Positions 22,701 to 37,700 of a stretch of DNA of 64,000 bases are shown piece after piece. How positions within the stretch are numbered: position 1 is the first letter of the stretch; each line of letters opens with the position of its first letter. The notes under the pieces are model-generated. The model was given only the letters and a program-made list of their open reading frames with translations. It did not search any database and had not been told where the DNA came from. A program made the position numbers and the translations under genes. The DNA lies in the NCBI GenBank assembly GCA_029224185.1, contig CM055201.1, forward strand, positions 5,290,184 through 5,354,183, given 5' to 3'. This DNA comes from Karalla daura (taxonomy: Eukaryota > Chordata > Actinopteri > Chaetodontiformes > Leiognathidae).

Positions 22701-25700
22701 TCATTTGCACAGCAGATTAAATCAGAGGTATGTGTCTCTGCCCAGAGTATGAGAAAAGGCCTGCAGCCATCACCCTCAAGACTCCAATGAGATTCTGGTC
22801 CACTGATTTTCCCTGAGCCCTTGGGATATGATCCCAACATGACTTTTGAACCATCATCCTCATCATTCCTGCAAGTTTTAAAATGATTTTTCTTGACATA
22901 AAATCTTGCTTGAATGTTGATTTCATGCAGGAGGAGGTAGATGGATACTTCCAGTGGGCCATAGCTTCTATATTAGCATCAGAAAACAAGGATAACTACT
23001 CAATTCAGCCATTGTAGGCCCACTTTGGATTGCAATGATTTAGTGTAACAGAGTTCTGCCTTTGCCCTTTCATATGAGGATCTGAACAGGCTTTGGGATT
23101 CCATAATGTTCCTTAATGAGACAACATGTTATTTGTCTTGGTGTCTTTAGTTGTTAATATTTAAAACAGAAAATATACCATCTCTGCTGGCGTCAGGCCG
23201 TCTTCTCACCGAGGGAGCTGGCTGTTATTGGAGCTGTTTTTGTTGTTGTGCTGGCAGTGATCTTGCTCCTCTGACGTCACCTGTGTGTCGCACTCAGGAG
23301 ATCACAGCAAAGAGCTCTAAAGCTGATGACTGCTGGTTTCCCGGAGACCACGAGCAGCAGCAGATCTCATGTTGTTTTTCCACCCAAAACCAACAATAAC
23401 ACGATGCATCCTCGGATTTGGTGTTCCTATCAAAACAAATTGATAACCACTCATTATTATGTTATATTAAGGTAATCCACACTGCACCACTTTAGATTTG
23501 TTCCAGGCTCCTGTTGCATGTGTGACCTTCTCTTGTTTTTGCTCCGCATTGACCTGAGCGTGGCCCGTGCGGGAGGCTTGAAGTGCAACTGCAAGGTGTT
23601 GAATATTTCATTGTTACTGGATCAGGAGGTGTCATGATAGAGTTCCGGGAAAAAAAAGGCCCGGTTATCTCATCCACCTTACGTGTTATCATCCTCATAC
23701 CATTTCCCCCAGGGCGTGGGAGATACAGTTAGGATCAGACAAATTCAGTGTAATTCGATTGTGCCCATGTAAACCAATATTATCTTCGGGAGCAGGAGCG
23801 GAAGCAATATCACAAGATATTAAAACAGAGTTTTCACATGTTTCAGTGTCTGTTAAAGACATCTAAACCTAATTGTTGAAGGACAAGTTGAAGGAATACA
23901 AAAGTCAAGCAATAGATAACGCTCCATTGTGTTGATATAGCGGATTACCATTTGTGCGATAAGATCAGGAATTTAATAAGATGATGAGAATGGATGTGAT
24001 CCAGGGATTGAAAGTCTCTGGACTGCAAGAGATAAGTCAAACTTCAAGGTTATTTGTTGATAACGATTCAAATTCTCCTACTTTCCAGATGTGGAATAAC
24101 TCCCGGTGCCCTGTCATCCTTTAAGAAAACAGGAAGGCTGAACCGACCGCAGGCTCTTATCTCTTTGTTAGGTGGAAAAACAAACAATGATAACATTAAC
24201 TGTGATAAGTGTTGCACTAAGTAGCTGTGCAGCTCACCACTTAGAGAGCTGAGAAACAGCAGCCAGACCTCGATTATCAGCCCCGAGCCAACAGGCATGG
24301 GAGATCACCTGCATTTCAACATGGGGACTATTATGGAGTGGACTCAAGTAGCAACTCTGAGAAACTCCAAGATGCTCCAGAAGCAAAGCAAATGAAAGGG
24401 AGATGAGAGTCCCAGACTTCAGTCTTGCAGACTTTTTGCAAGTGGCGTTATTGATTTTTCAGCCAAGGTCATGGTGGTCTTTTCCAGTGAGCCCGTGCTG
24501 AGTAATCTATCTAATATAATTACATTAACAAGATGTATTTTGGAAAATGAAATTGTGCAGTCCTTATCTCTGTCCTTTTGCTGCCTGCCTGATATCCCAA
24601 TGTACATTTTTCATTCAGTAAATCTCATATTTGCTTGTAGTTAACCCCCATTTGGTCCACTTATTCATTCCAGACTACGACATCTCAGCAACAGCCTGCA
24701 TTGCCATCGCTTTATTTCATTCATGGTTCACAGAACATGCACAGTGCCCCAGATTTTTCCATTTGCCGCAAGCTTTCTCATGCATTCCTCTTAATTGTAT
24801 TGTATGTATTTGTGTCGTAATGGTATAGGCCGATGACCTGATCAGGGTGTATTTTCAGTACAGTGACATAAAAATTCAGATTCTTCTGATTTCTTTAATT
24901 ATATGCCAGTCAAACTTTTGGTTTATGCAGCGAAATATCTTAACATACTTCAATAAAAAAAAACAGATTCAGCGAAATTCATTCATGGTTTTCCATGATA
25001 ATGTTTCCCATGACTTATTATTTAACATCACTGTGAGGTTTTAAGAGTATGATTTTGAGTGAGATATTTCATTCACTTCTAATGAAATTGTTTTAAAATT
25101 TGTCACAAACGTTCCTGCGTCACCATCTGCTAGTATTTGGTTGCTCAAGGACACACAACAACGCGTTCATCTGATGTATCGCTAATCTGACCGAGGCCCT
25201 ATAAATACATTTGAACATGACGGATGCCTTTTCCCAAACTATCAACAACAAGGATAAATCAAGGATAACCCCATATATCACATGATAAAACCATGAGCTG
25301 AGCTCAAATAAACAGGAGATAAGGATGTTGCACAAGTGTGGAACTTAAAGTATGTGATCCCTCTTGAAGTTGAAAGATCCACTCTGAGCTCACCCTCTTG
25401 TAAAGGTCACTGTGTGAGGGAAACTGAGGAGGAGGAGAAAATCTGATTGAATCTATAATTATACAGAGAAGGAAAAAAAAAATTCTTTACTTTGGCAGCA
25501 GCTAAGAGGCTTTTATTTTGCACTTACTCTTTGCTTTACTAACATCACTGCATCATGGGCTGGAGTGACACAACAAATGTGGAAATGAACGTTTGAGTCT
25601 GTGGTAGCGCAGATGGCAGAGCCTTGCTGAGATTTCTTGTCTTTTGTGGTGATGCAGGAGAGAGAGATGAGTTTAGATGAGGTCAATAAAAACAAGGTCA

Positions 25701-28700
25701 GTGATGTAACAGAAATAATGAATCTCATTATGGAGGTGGATCATGAAGTGGACGCTCAGTAGGGTGCAGCTCGCCCCCACTGGGAGTAAAGAACAGGGGT
25801 TCTCTTTCTTCTTTTGCCTTTTGTCTTCTTTTTGTTATTCCGCCCATTCAGTGCAATGAGTGCACTGACTCCAGTATGGCTGCAGGGCAATATGAAGAAA
25901 CATTTTCCTTCTAAACAAAGCTGCACATTCAAGGCCGCTCCACTTTCATATAGTTAATCAACTTGTAAACTGATATACATTTCAAAATATTTTGCATATG
26001 CTTTCAAGGTATTGCCTTGTTAAATGTATTAATGTTTTTCTTTATTGCAAGAAGTTTCTGGTTAGACTCTGGGGTCAGGGTTAAGTTAGCGTTCAGGGTT
26101 TAAGAGGCGAGGGTTGAAGGTTGAGGTTAAGTTTAGGGTTAAGAACTTGAAAATGTTCTCCCCACATCCGGTTTCCTCCCACAGTACAAAAACGTGAATT
26201 ATTAGTCTAAAGACTCTGCATTGACCCTAGATCTGAACAGAAGAATGGATGAGTTTTTTCCAAAAACACTTGCTTTTCCAATTTTACTTTTTCGGGTGAA
26301 TGAATGAAAGGATAACAGTTATTTTACAGCCTGATGTGAGTGATCACTTTGAGTGAGGTCTATCGTAACGTGACTGTTTGTCTCTCTCTGCTCTCAGGGA
26401 CAGGTGGAGGCCCATCTGAGGTTGGAAGCCAGTGTTTCGGGAGATGCTGAAGTTTATGTTGTCGTGCATGGGTCTACAATTACACATGTGACTGCGGCAG
26501 AAAGAGCGGATGATGGCTTAATCCTCTGCTTCACAGTTCCTGGTATGTCCCTCGGTCGACCTCAAGCAGATGTTCATATGTCTCTGTCTCTGGCTGTCAT
26601 TCCTCACTCTCTGCAAAATGCTTCATCACCCTCAGGCCACACGATCGCAGAAGTCGTTACTGTCACGGCTTACGTCTGCAGAGACGGCCAGGTTCAGCCA
26701 TGCGGGGGTGAGACATCTCTGGAATACCTCTGGGACGTCGCCCAGGAGGCTGCGGAGCACCTGAGTGCAAACAGGGAGCTGCTGGGCCCCCATAGCTACC
26801 TCCAAGTCCTCCAGAGGTTTTCCACGTGGGTGCGGCCAGCTGCAGAGGAGGCGTCAGGCTGCAGTGAGGAAGAGGAGGAGGAGGAAGAGAAAGAGCAGCC
26901 AGGACAAAGTCCAGGTGATGCAGCTGGCCTCAGGCGGCTGGATGAGGAGATCACGCTGGCTGTGGCCAACATGGATTATCCACCGCAGTGGAAAAACACT
27001 GACAGCCAGCCTAGAGAAGGTAAATGAGGGGAAGTCACAAACTGTGGCCTATTTTGTGCTCTGCTACTTCCTGGATCAGAAAAGATCAAATCCCAAAATA
27101 TCAAATATCAGGTATCAGGATTCCCTTCCTGATTACCCACAATACATGATATTCGCAGTAGGTGAGATCTGTTTTGGATTTTTTTGAAATGCATGCACTT
27201 TTTTTTTGTTTCATAATTTCTCTATAATCGAACACTTGTTACTTGTAAGAGGTTGTTACTGTACCTAAACCTTTAAGACAGGATCCCGGTACTTCAACAC
27301 AGTGCTTTGTTATATTTGTTGTATAATCAAAGTACAAGCTATACTTTACCAAACTATACGCCAGTCAATGAGATAAAAAAGTGTCATCTGCATAACACAT
27401 GCACAATGTTTAAAATTGACTTGATTTAATATCTGAATAGTCAGACTAGTCAAGCTGTCAGTCAAGCTGAGCTAATATATCTATATATATCTAATACTTT
27501 TATATAGTTGGATAGATGTCTAGACAGACAAATTAAGAGATCTAGTTATCTGAAAAAAAAATCTAGTGATACATATCTACTGACTATGTAGCTGTGTTTT
27601 TTTCTCCCTCTGTGATTCGTGTGAAATGACCCTTCACTGAACAAACAGTGCCAGTGTGTCAGGTTAACATCTCCGTGGTGGTGTTCAGCCAGTCTCAGCC
27701 CAGACATCTGACTGCGCAGCCCAAAACTCCTCCATCACATGATGAGCAGGACCAGCCAGCCAGAGAGGCCAGTGTGCTCCAAAGACGGAGCAATTACTGC
27801 CATTATTCCTTCGCGGGCAGATTAGAGTTGTCTCGCAGACCTCGGTGTCCATTAAATCAACTCCCACAGCTCCCTCCTCTGCACAGCACTCCTACCTTTT
27901 GGTGTCTTCTTATTTATGACACTCACCTTTTTTAAAACCAGAAAAGTCACTCTTCTTTATTAAGATAGACCTAGAATGAAAAACCATCTTTGCCATGGTG
28001 TTGTTGAACGATTACAGGTCCTAAAACATCCTCAAAGTGCTAAAAATGGGTGAATCTGATGTAAAATATGACTGTGATCATCATGCTCCATTGTTGTATC
28101 GCTCGTGGTACCACTTCATATGGGGATTTCTGTCTGTTTAGCAAGGAACATAAAGTCAGATGTGTGCAGAAACTGACCTAAACATTGGAGTGTAAAAGGA
28201 ATATTGGCTCTGAGGCATTTTTAGTGAAAACAAAGCTCCACAGCCTCTATGTTACACACAAAGGTAAAGGAGAACAAAGGTACATGCTTCATTCAATCAT
28301 TCTAGGCCTCCTTTAAGAAAGTGGTGCAGCATGCATAGAATGACTGTGTATTCCTTTTAATTGAACTTAATGTGCATGTATGATTTAAAGGAATTCAGAA
28401 TATCACAGGCCCCAGCATGGATAGTTTACTGCCTCCTTGGAGTTTTATATTTTGCCAGGAAAATAGAATGAAACCAGACAAGAGACAGACTGGATCCTGC
28501 AACAATTGCACACATCCTGTTCAGCCCCCTGTGCTGAGGTCCGCATACCGTCTTAGTGGGTGTCCTCTCATTAGGCTGCAGCGCAGCGCATGTACGGTGG
28601 ATGTTTAGAAAGAGGCAAATGTACATGCAAAACATGGGCAAGGTTCTCGAATGCAAAGCATCTGAGCATCTGTCAGCCTCCTCTCCCTCGGCGCACTATT

Positions 28701-31700
28701 TACTGGTCTGGCGGACAATGGCATTCTTGTTTGTTTTGAACTTTGCCTGAAGAGCGTGCTCAGCATTTGCTCCCCTCCGCCGGTCGAAACTGGGTCACAA
28801 TTAACGGCGCCTTTTGTGGAGGTGACGGGGCGTTTCAGTTCATCTCAGGGCTTCGGGAACAAATTGGAGGGAGAAATTGGAGAGAAAATAGGAGGTGAAT
28901 TCTTCTGCACATTGTCCGTGGGTTTGAACAGGGGCACCATGGCAACCGTCAGCACTCACACACGCGTATTACAAGTCAGAGATGAAGCGCCTTGAGTTTT
29001 ATATTTTTATAAATGTGTGTACAAAACAAAAAAGAAGCTGGGGTTTTCAAGCTCCAGAAAAAAAGAGATATTTATTTATAAACACGATAGGAAAAAACAT
29101 CAAATACGCATCCGCAACCTTAACCTTAAACCACAGCAGATGTTCAGTGTTTACGTGCCCTCATGCCGACTGTTTATGCTCGTACATGATACAGTCAAAG
29201 GCAGGAACCGTTTTACAGCAGGTGCTTTCACCTGTGACCGATCTAGTTTTTCTAGCCAGTAATATTTTCTTATAAGCTGCCACGTGTGCTGAAACCCGGA
29301 GCCCTGCATTCCTTGGAGTACACGTTTCCCTCTTGACTTACATTCCATACATATGCAGCGAGCGACCTGCACATCTGCACTGTGCTGAGCGAGCGTGCGG
29401 AGAACGATCCATATAAAAGGTGATGTGCAGGTTATCGTAGATTAGATTACATAAGCAAGGAGTAAGTCTACATTGTTCCCTGACTGATACTGGAGAGTGA
29501 TACCGAGAGGTTTTGATAAGTATCAGTGAAAGGATCTATCAAATCTATCTATTGTTTTCTTCTGCCACTCTGGGCTGTTGTACCTACTGTATGGCAGGAC
29601 ACTAAAACCTACCTACTTACCTACCTACTAGTTTTGATATATGCGATTCTAAAATGATCCTGTATACTCAATGCACTACAATATTGCAATTGTTCATACT
29701 TCAATTTATTGTCCATTTTCACAGATGATAATTTATTGCCATTTGTTGACATTCTGAGCATTACGATGCTGCCCCATTCAAATATTTCGAAATATACTGC
29801 CAAAAAATTGTATTGTTCTTAGAAAAGTAATTGAGCCACAGTCCAGTCGAGCCACACATTTTCACGTATCTCCTCCTTCCTGTACCTCCCTTTGTGTGTT
29901 TCTCCAGCTGCCGAGCTTCAGCCTAAAGAGACTCTCCTTCACCTGGCGGTGCGCCTGGGTTTGGTCCACCTCTGCCGTTTCCTAATTCGCCAGCCGAGAG
30001 GTCAAAGGGCGTTGACCCTACCCAATCAGGATGGAGAGACGCCGCTCCTGCTGGCTCAGAGGGACGGCCAGCACGACATGTTCCGGGTGCTGGCAGCGTA
30101 AGGCTCCTATCTGTCGTCGTATTTGTGAGGCCGCTTCACACACAATTACACAATGGAGGGATGTGTTCTCAGTCAGTCATCAGAAGACATCCTCTGGAGG
30201 TAGCCTCAGGCGTATTTCAAAATGTGACAGCTGTCACACCCTGATGGGAACAGGAGTGCTCATCTGAGTGCTCGTTGGGACACAGAGAACGTGTTTAATT
30301 GCTCACTGTTTCCTCCTGCTGTGATTTTACTGGTTCAGGTATAGCTTGGGACAGTGATTAATTCAGTGATTAATTCGTGATTAATTCAAATCAAATTCCC
30401 TGTGTAATTAAATTCCCTCCATTTTAACCTCTCTTCTGTGGTTGACTTTACTCAATTTCTGTCTTGCACTCTGCTACTTCCTCAATTATAGAAAAACCAA
30501 AGAGGATGACAGGCCAATTAGTTGTATGATATTTGAAAATGAGTAAATGAGAAACATATTCTTGAAACGTACCATGGTGCCTACGTTTTTTGTTTCTGCC
30601 CTTAAATGCAGGCACTCTTAGCAAAGAATCAGCTCCTGTGGCTTAGTTGGTTAGCGCCCAATACATATTTGGCACTGCGTGTAGAGCAACGCTGAGGTTG
30701 TGAGTTTGAAGCTCACTTTGAGCAGTCTCTCTCAAGGTTGTGGGAGGATTAAGGTGACTCTTTCTCTTTTTGAATTTAAGTGTCTCTGTGTAATTGGTAT
30801 TTTTTTGCTTATATGTGTAGAAAGATGATCATATAAAGCATGTAACATGGTGTAACTTCCCTGATATATTAGGTTATCTGCCGTGTCAGGGATTATTCAG
30901 ATATCACTGTAACTTCAGAATATAATACACACAAAGAAAATGTTGAATTAGTGTTTTTTTTTCTCTGTCATACAAGAACTGATTCAAAGTTTAAGTTGAA
31001 CTTAAGCAGGGCTTTAAAAGTGATTTCCTGTCCATCTCCAGTCCTCCTGGTCCTGGCCTGGGCCCTGTCCCGGGCGTGTGGTGCGTCTGGTCGGACAGCT
31101 CCAGCATGCTGAGGTTCTGTCCCAGTACCAACTCCCTGAGCCTGACTGTGCAGCAGACAGCCAGCTGCCCCGAGGACGCCATCACTCTCCTGCGGGAGAG
31201 ACTGAAAGACCACAGCGTCCTCCAACTGGTGAGAAGAGAGAAAACCCCAGTAAATAGAAAAAAAAACATGACCGCTATCAAATGTATGATATCAAACAGG
31301 ACTGATAAATATTCCCATGCGTCTTTTGTGCATGATGTAATGTGTGTTGCTGGCCAGATATCAGCATTTGAGCCGCTTTTGTTAGGGGCTTGAGTAAACA
31401 GTGGAGGCCTTTGAGTCACTCTCTTAAACAAGCAATCAGGCCTTTTGATAAAATAAATAGAAGCACCGGTGGCTGGGAACAATACAATGCAATTATTGCA
31501 CATAGTAAATCAGACGGCATGAACTGATAACGTGAAAGAAGACAAACCGGTCAGGTTGCAGTGACTGTGTTTCAGTTGCAGTCTTTTTGGGTTTCAGATC
31601 GGCGGGCTGAGGGCGGACAGCGAGGGCCAAGATGAAACCCCTCCCAGTGATGAAGGTGAGGTCACCTTCCCCTTCGATCGAGTTACTGTTTTTTTCGGGG

Positions 31701-34700
31701 AGGTTTGTTAATCCAAGTGAGCAGTGAAGTTAGACACGGGAAATTAGAGTTTCTGGAACCGGAGATAACCTTTTCGCGGTATTGGGTATTACCTCACCTG
31801 TAAGTAATTGCCACTGAGCTGTAATGGAGTGTGTGTTGTTTACCCATGACAGTCCTGCACGAGACGTTACGTCCTCCTCCCTCATGTGCTGCATGCTGGG
31901 TGTCACATGGATGTGCCAGCGGTGTAACAGGAGCTGCGCAAAAACAGACATCTCTCTCTCTCAGACACACACACACACACTCGCGCACACACAGAACAAA
32001 GATGATACAATTCCGCCTTGTTCAGAAATTATGACTCCATCCAGAAAACAAATGGTTTGATTGTTTAATTAACTTGTAAAGCCGCATATCTGCTCCCACG
32101 TTTCCCGTCTTACTTTTTTAAAGATGTCACCTCAGGTTCTGGGAAAGGGATCAATTTCTCTTTTAAGCTTTTTTGTGACACTCACTGGTCTTTTTACCAC
32201 TCGATGATAAAACTAATCGCTAGTTGCAGGCCTAGCATTAGCGTCTGCACGTGCAAATTTGCAGCCTCCGTGTCAGCAGTATGCCGAGCGCGCAGTCCTC
32301 AGTGGAAAAAGCGAGCGGCCGCAGAGCCACTTGAGCAAACATTCGTATGGTCCGACATCCATCACTCACTGGGCCTGAAGACGCAAAGAAAACACTCGTA
32401 GCAGATGCCGTGAAATGCACGCTCTCCTCCGCACGTGCTGCCTCTCCCTCTCGGAATACAGAGAAAAACCTGAGGGGGGTAGATGGGCGACATAGCCTCG
32501 GGCTGGCATGAAACCCCCCACACACACACACACAGAGTCATCCTTCAATGCTGCTGCTCTCTCTCTCTGTCATACACACGCACACACATCTGTTAGCTCA
32601 GTCAACCTGTGGCCCCTGTTTTTGGTAACCATGGCGATGGCAGATGGCAGTATCGACTCGTAAAAGCCAGGCAGGAAGCGTACCTTGGTATTGACCTCAT
32701 CCCTGTCCCGACTTCGGCAGCCGTTTCCATTAATCCTCTCGAAATAAACAAGCCGCTCGGTCGGGAGTTTGTGCTCTTCCCCTGGACCTGTTGCTCTGCG
32801 CGAGCACAACATCTCGCCGGCCAGCTCTCCATTCCAGGATAGTGCAGTCACTACCCAGACAACCTGAGGAAGAGGAGGAGGAGAGTGTGTCATGCGTCGA
32901 CCTCTGGTGAAATATTTTTATTTTGCACAGGCGTTTGCAGGGAGACCCGACTGGAAGAACAGGCACTGGTGGACAGTGTGAGTATGAACGCACATACACA
33001 CTGTTTGTGTATGCAAATATGTGGGTAGAGTTTATTTTGTCTTACTTTCAACTTAAAATGTGATTTTTTTCAAGCAAACAAATTGATTATTTTTTGTTTG
33101 TTCTTGAAGGTTTTTGAAGAACAGCTTGTTCTGTCCTTGGATGATGAGGATGATGAGGACGATGCAGAAGAATCCTCATCTTCATTATCTGGTGAGCCTC
33201 CTCTCCCTCTTTCTGTGGCTACGGTTTATATTTAGTCATTTAGCAGCCACTTAACCCTAACCCCTACCAAATGATTTATTCACTCAGCACAAACTCCTGA
33301 ATGTTTTTATTTTGTACAAGCCCCATGTGGTTTCAATGATGAAGTGGTAATCTGTGAAGAACACAACGACATATTTGTGGCTGTGCTGAACATTTGGGTG
33401 TGGGAACAACACATAATAAGCTGGTTGAGAAGCAGCAACAGGAATTCGTTGGCGCTGGCCTGGCACAGTGTTCTCCGGCGCTCCTCTCCGCTCACATCGA
33501 TGGAAATCAATAACCAGAGTGCGTCCAGGACACAGGGGATGAGAGGATTGTCTTTGATTTAAAAGAAAAAAAAAAACAAGATGCAGTATTGGCACAGGTT
33601 AGGGTCTTCATCCTCTGTGTCCCGGAGTCCAGGAATCTGGACCCATCACTAGGACAAAAACAGGAATGGCTCCCCCTCCCCCGCCACCCTCTCACCCTCT
33701 TGGACAGTGGTGCTCTGTACTTGAATAGGGAGAGGGAGACAGAGAAAAAGGGGAGGGAGGGTCCTAACAAGCTCAGATGTCGGTGGTTTACAAAAGCTGA
33801 CATTTTGAGTGAGCCATGTACATTAACCTTGAGAATCTCTTAAAACCACACGTGTGCCCAGGGGACTATATGAGAGTTTAGCTTGGCTGTTAAAAAAAAA
33901 AGAAAAAAAACTTTTAGGAGGATGTTCAGATGTTTGAGGCGTCGCCATGGTTACTGCGAATGCTAATTTCCTGTGTTTTGTCGAGGAAGAATGAAGAGTT
34001 TGTTGTAAACTGTTGGGGACTCGAGTGGAGCTTTTAAACTTAAACTTTGTGTGTGTGCGTGTGGAGCAGTGAGGGCATTGATCCCGATGTCTTCTCCCCT
34101 CGTCTTCTAAGCGGACTAGAGATTCTTCTGCTGAATATTTCCATCCTGATGAGAGGCCCTCGAGGACGCTGTGGCACTAAGCTGTCATCTCAGAGTTATT
34201 GTTTTCTTTATTTTCTTTCTCCAGACCTGCTGAAACGATGATTTCAAAATGTTCCTCTTGGCTTCACGGCCGTAACTCAGCGTGTGTCAGTTATTGTTGG
34301 AGTTCGCTGTCGTGACAATTTCAGTCTACCAACTGAAACTGAGCTCTAAAGTGGACTCAGTGGGTGATTGGTTTGTTTTTTATGAATCTGTGTTGCTAAC
34401 ATTAGAAATGCCTCGTTTTAATATTTTGACAATCATTTACCTTTAAATTCCTTGAATCACTTTTTTCCAAACTTTCCTGATGCGGATATGCAGCACTTCC
34501 AGCTTCATGTGTTTGAATAAGACATTGAGTAAAGACCAGGAGCATCTAAACTCAGATTCACAGGGGAACTTAACCGAATATCCTTCACCTGTTTAACGAG
34601 AAGAGAAGAGTCCTCTTGATGACATTCATAAATGCTATCTGTGGCATCACGGGATGAACTGGATCGAAACTGGGGAGAGGAGAGGGACAGAGACAAGAAC

Positions 34701-37700
34701 AAACAGTGACAACCAAGAAGAATGAAATCAATGGAATTAACAACATCTCAGGGACAGTGACAACAGCAACAAACAGTGACAGCTTAAACAACAGTAATGA
34801 TAGCAGCAGGTACATGCAAGCTGTTTTGGGAGTCGGGGAGGGGTATTCTGTCTCTGTTCCCAAATGAGGACACGATGACTTTTGTGGATCTGCTGTATAT
34901 TTTTGGCCTGTCAGTATTCAAAAAGGCCAAAAAGGTCAAAATTGCTTTTCACTCCCACGTCCTGTTCAAATCAAACACAGGGCAGTTGTGTACACACTGG
35001 TGAAATGAAAACAAAACGAACTCGTCTACTGCCCCTACTGTATGTGGGCGCTAATGGCCAGGCTGTGCGGGAGCTGCAGGGGAGGAAATGCCTCTGTGAT
35101 GCCCAGGATTTCCCTTACATTAGGCGCTGGCACGACTTCCAGCAGACATCAAAGTGTGGGTGGAAAGTGCTCCGAGAGCTATGAAAATGGCTTCTCATCA
35201 GCGGAGGTCATTTTCCACAATGTTTTTGTGAAGAAATGCCATCCACCAGCAGGTTTAATGTGCAGTCGTGACAGTGGCGATGCCTAGAACTTTTTATGAA
35301 CCGTAGGCTTTTTATAGTATAGTTTATAGTTGTATAGTTACCTTACAGATTGAGAATTTGGATCAAAATAGATAACAGTGACTTTGCTCCAATGTGAAAA
35401 TGTTACTGCTATAAATCAGTAGCCAACTTTGCTTTTGTCTTTTTGCCATTTTTAAAATCCTTGTGTTTTTCTGTTGATGAATGCATACAACCCGGCTGCT
35501 TGGTCTGGACTGATGCTGTTAAGCAAATCAAAGCCTGCCGTGACTCAACACGAGTCAATAAGCAAAACCTTTTTTTTTTTTCAGCCTGCTGCTAATGTTG
35601 CTTCGCTGAGTGGTCTATGAAAACAACCTTTAAATGTCAAACAGGGCGTAGGCAGAAAGACCAGAACTGAAAGAGAAGAGAGGCACCAAAATAAATTTGA
35701 TTAAAACTGTTTGATGTCAGTATTTTTTTCTCTTTTCCAACATCGCTGCTGAGAGTCCTCTTGTTTCGGCTGTTTTTTTTTTTTGATGTGTATGTAGACA
35801 GTCTTGTTCAGATCATTATCTCAAAAATTCTCTGAGCATCTGACCCTGGGATAAAAATACTGACAAGTGGGTTCGTGTTGTTCTTGCGCTGTTGTACTTC
35901 TCTTAGTGTTCGTGGGTTTTACAGGTCAAGTCACATTCACACCCGTTCACACCGAGGTGGAGGCTCCCCCTCGCACGGTCCATCTGCCTTAACCAGGAAT
36001 TCTAACCATTCCAACACTGATGACGCAGCAGATCCTCGGGGGCTTCGGTAGCTTGTTGCTTGGCGCTTCAGTAGCGTGCGCCGCGCCTGACTGACAGTCA
36101 CTTGTGGCAGTGAGCATGTGGTTCCATGGTGTAATGGTTAGCACTCTGGACTCTGAATCCAGCGATCCGAGTTCAAATCTCGGTGGGACCTGGCTTTTCA
36201 GTCCAAAGGTTAAAAGAGTCAGTCTAAACACCTATAAAGGTACTGAAATGAAGCCATTAACAAGAATAATTCTCCACAGCTTTCTACAACAAAGACTGCT
36301 TAAGAAAACGGAAAGACTGAGGTTCTTCTGTTTCTAATGCTGATCCTCATATGTTTGTTGCAGTAAATGGGCATTCGGTGCAGTTCAGTGGAGTCCAGGT
36401 CGAGACCCAGAACGCCATAGTGCCTCCTCTGTCCATGCTCAGCAGCAGCTCTCAGACCATCACACAGGTCTGTATCTGTATCCAATCTGTATAACAGGGC
36501 TGTGCAAGGTTCAGAATCTTACATTGGAAAATTACGTTTTGCTTCAAAGAAGTATTTTGGAGAATCCTGGCTAGCAAAATGAAAGTCCTGAGGACTCCTT
36601 GGGCCCTGAGCACTCCTTCACCCAAATGACCCTTGACCCCATCAGTGTCACAGTTAGTAGTTTCTATCATTTGCTTCTGGCATTTGTCCCTCAGACGGAG
36701 GATGCAGACATCACGTACAGCATTGATGGCGTGACTGGCGACAGCACGGCCACGGACTGCGGCCTGTGGGAGGCGGAGGACTCAGTGGGAGACCTGCTAC
36801 AGGCCACCGACACCCCTCCACCCTTCCACTCAGAGGACCCCCACCCTCCCTCTGCCCCCCTCTCTCCTGCCGACCAGGCCCTTGCCCGGCTGCAACGTCA
36901 CAGAGAAACTCCAGTCATGGACTCTTGCGACCTCAGGTAACGGACCAGTGTTTCTTTGTTGAAATAGGTCACAGAGAAGTGAATCGTTTTCCACTTGTTG
37001 TGGGGCTTTTGGGCCATTGGTAAATATCCTCTGGCATAAGATTTATGACTCATTTTTTATTTAATTTTTTTATTTTATTCCTTCATTTTATTTAATCGTA
37101 TTCATATTTTTTCCTTTTTCTTTTTTAATAAAAGTAGGATGACTGATTCTATTTGTGACTGAAATTGGACCAAAAAAACTATATATCATATAGTTGTGAT
37201 GGAAAGAATAGCTTTCTCTGTGGAAACAAAGGGAGCACCTCACTTTCCTGCTGTATTTACAGTCATCTGTGGATGTTGTTTTTGTTTTCACAAGTGCAAA
37301 AATGGCTCACGCTGTAAAGATATGCATAACATGACATAGTGAAGGTGACTGGACAGTTCTAATGAACTGGGTTTTCCTCGCTCCAGTCCCAGCCTGGTGG
37401 CTCTGGAGCTGGACAGCGAAGAGGACGGTGGCGAGTCCAAGTCGCCGCACTCGTCAGACGTGGAGAAAAGCGAAGGGAGAACCGGCGGCGACCGTCCCTC
37501 TGCCGACCTCGCCTGCACCCGCAGCCAATCAGCATCCGCTTGTGAACCCGTCCCAAAAGTGAGAAACAGCACTAGCCTCTCCCAGACTTCTTCTGTTTGT
37601 AGAATTGTTTGGAGCCTTATTTTTATTAGCATTTTTGTCCTCCATCCAGGAATTGAGTGACTCGGGTATCCGCCTGCGTTCCTACTCCTACTCTTCCCCT

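Noticed and set aside
26070..26142. Interstitial telomere-like ttagggtt tract
   Set aside because: Units are irregular (agggtt, agggtta, gagggttg), without consecutive TTAGGG copies; more likely degenerate simple repeat.
33284..33843. Overlapping ORFs in arhgef28 intron 8
   Set aside because: No recognisable product on either strand, and the flanking exons 8 and 9 join in frame without them.
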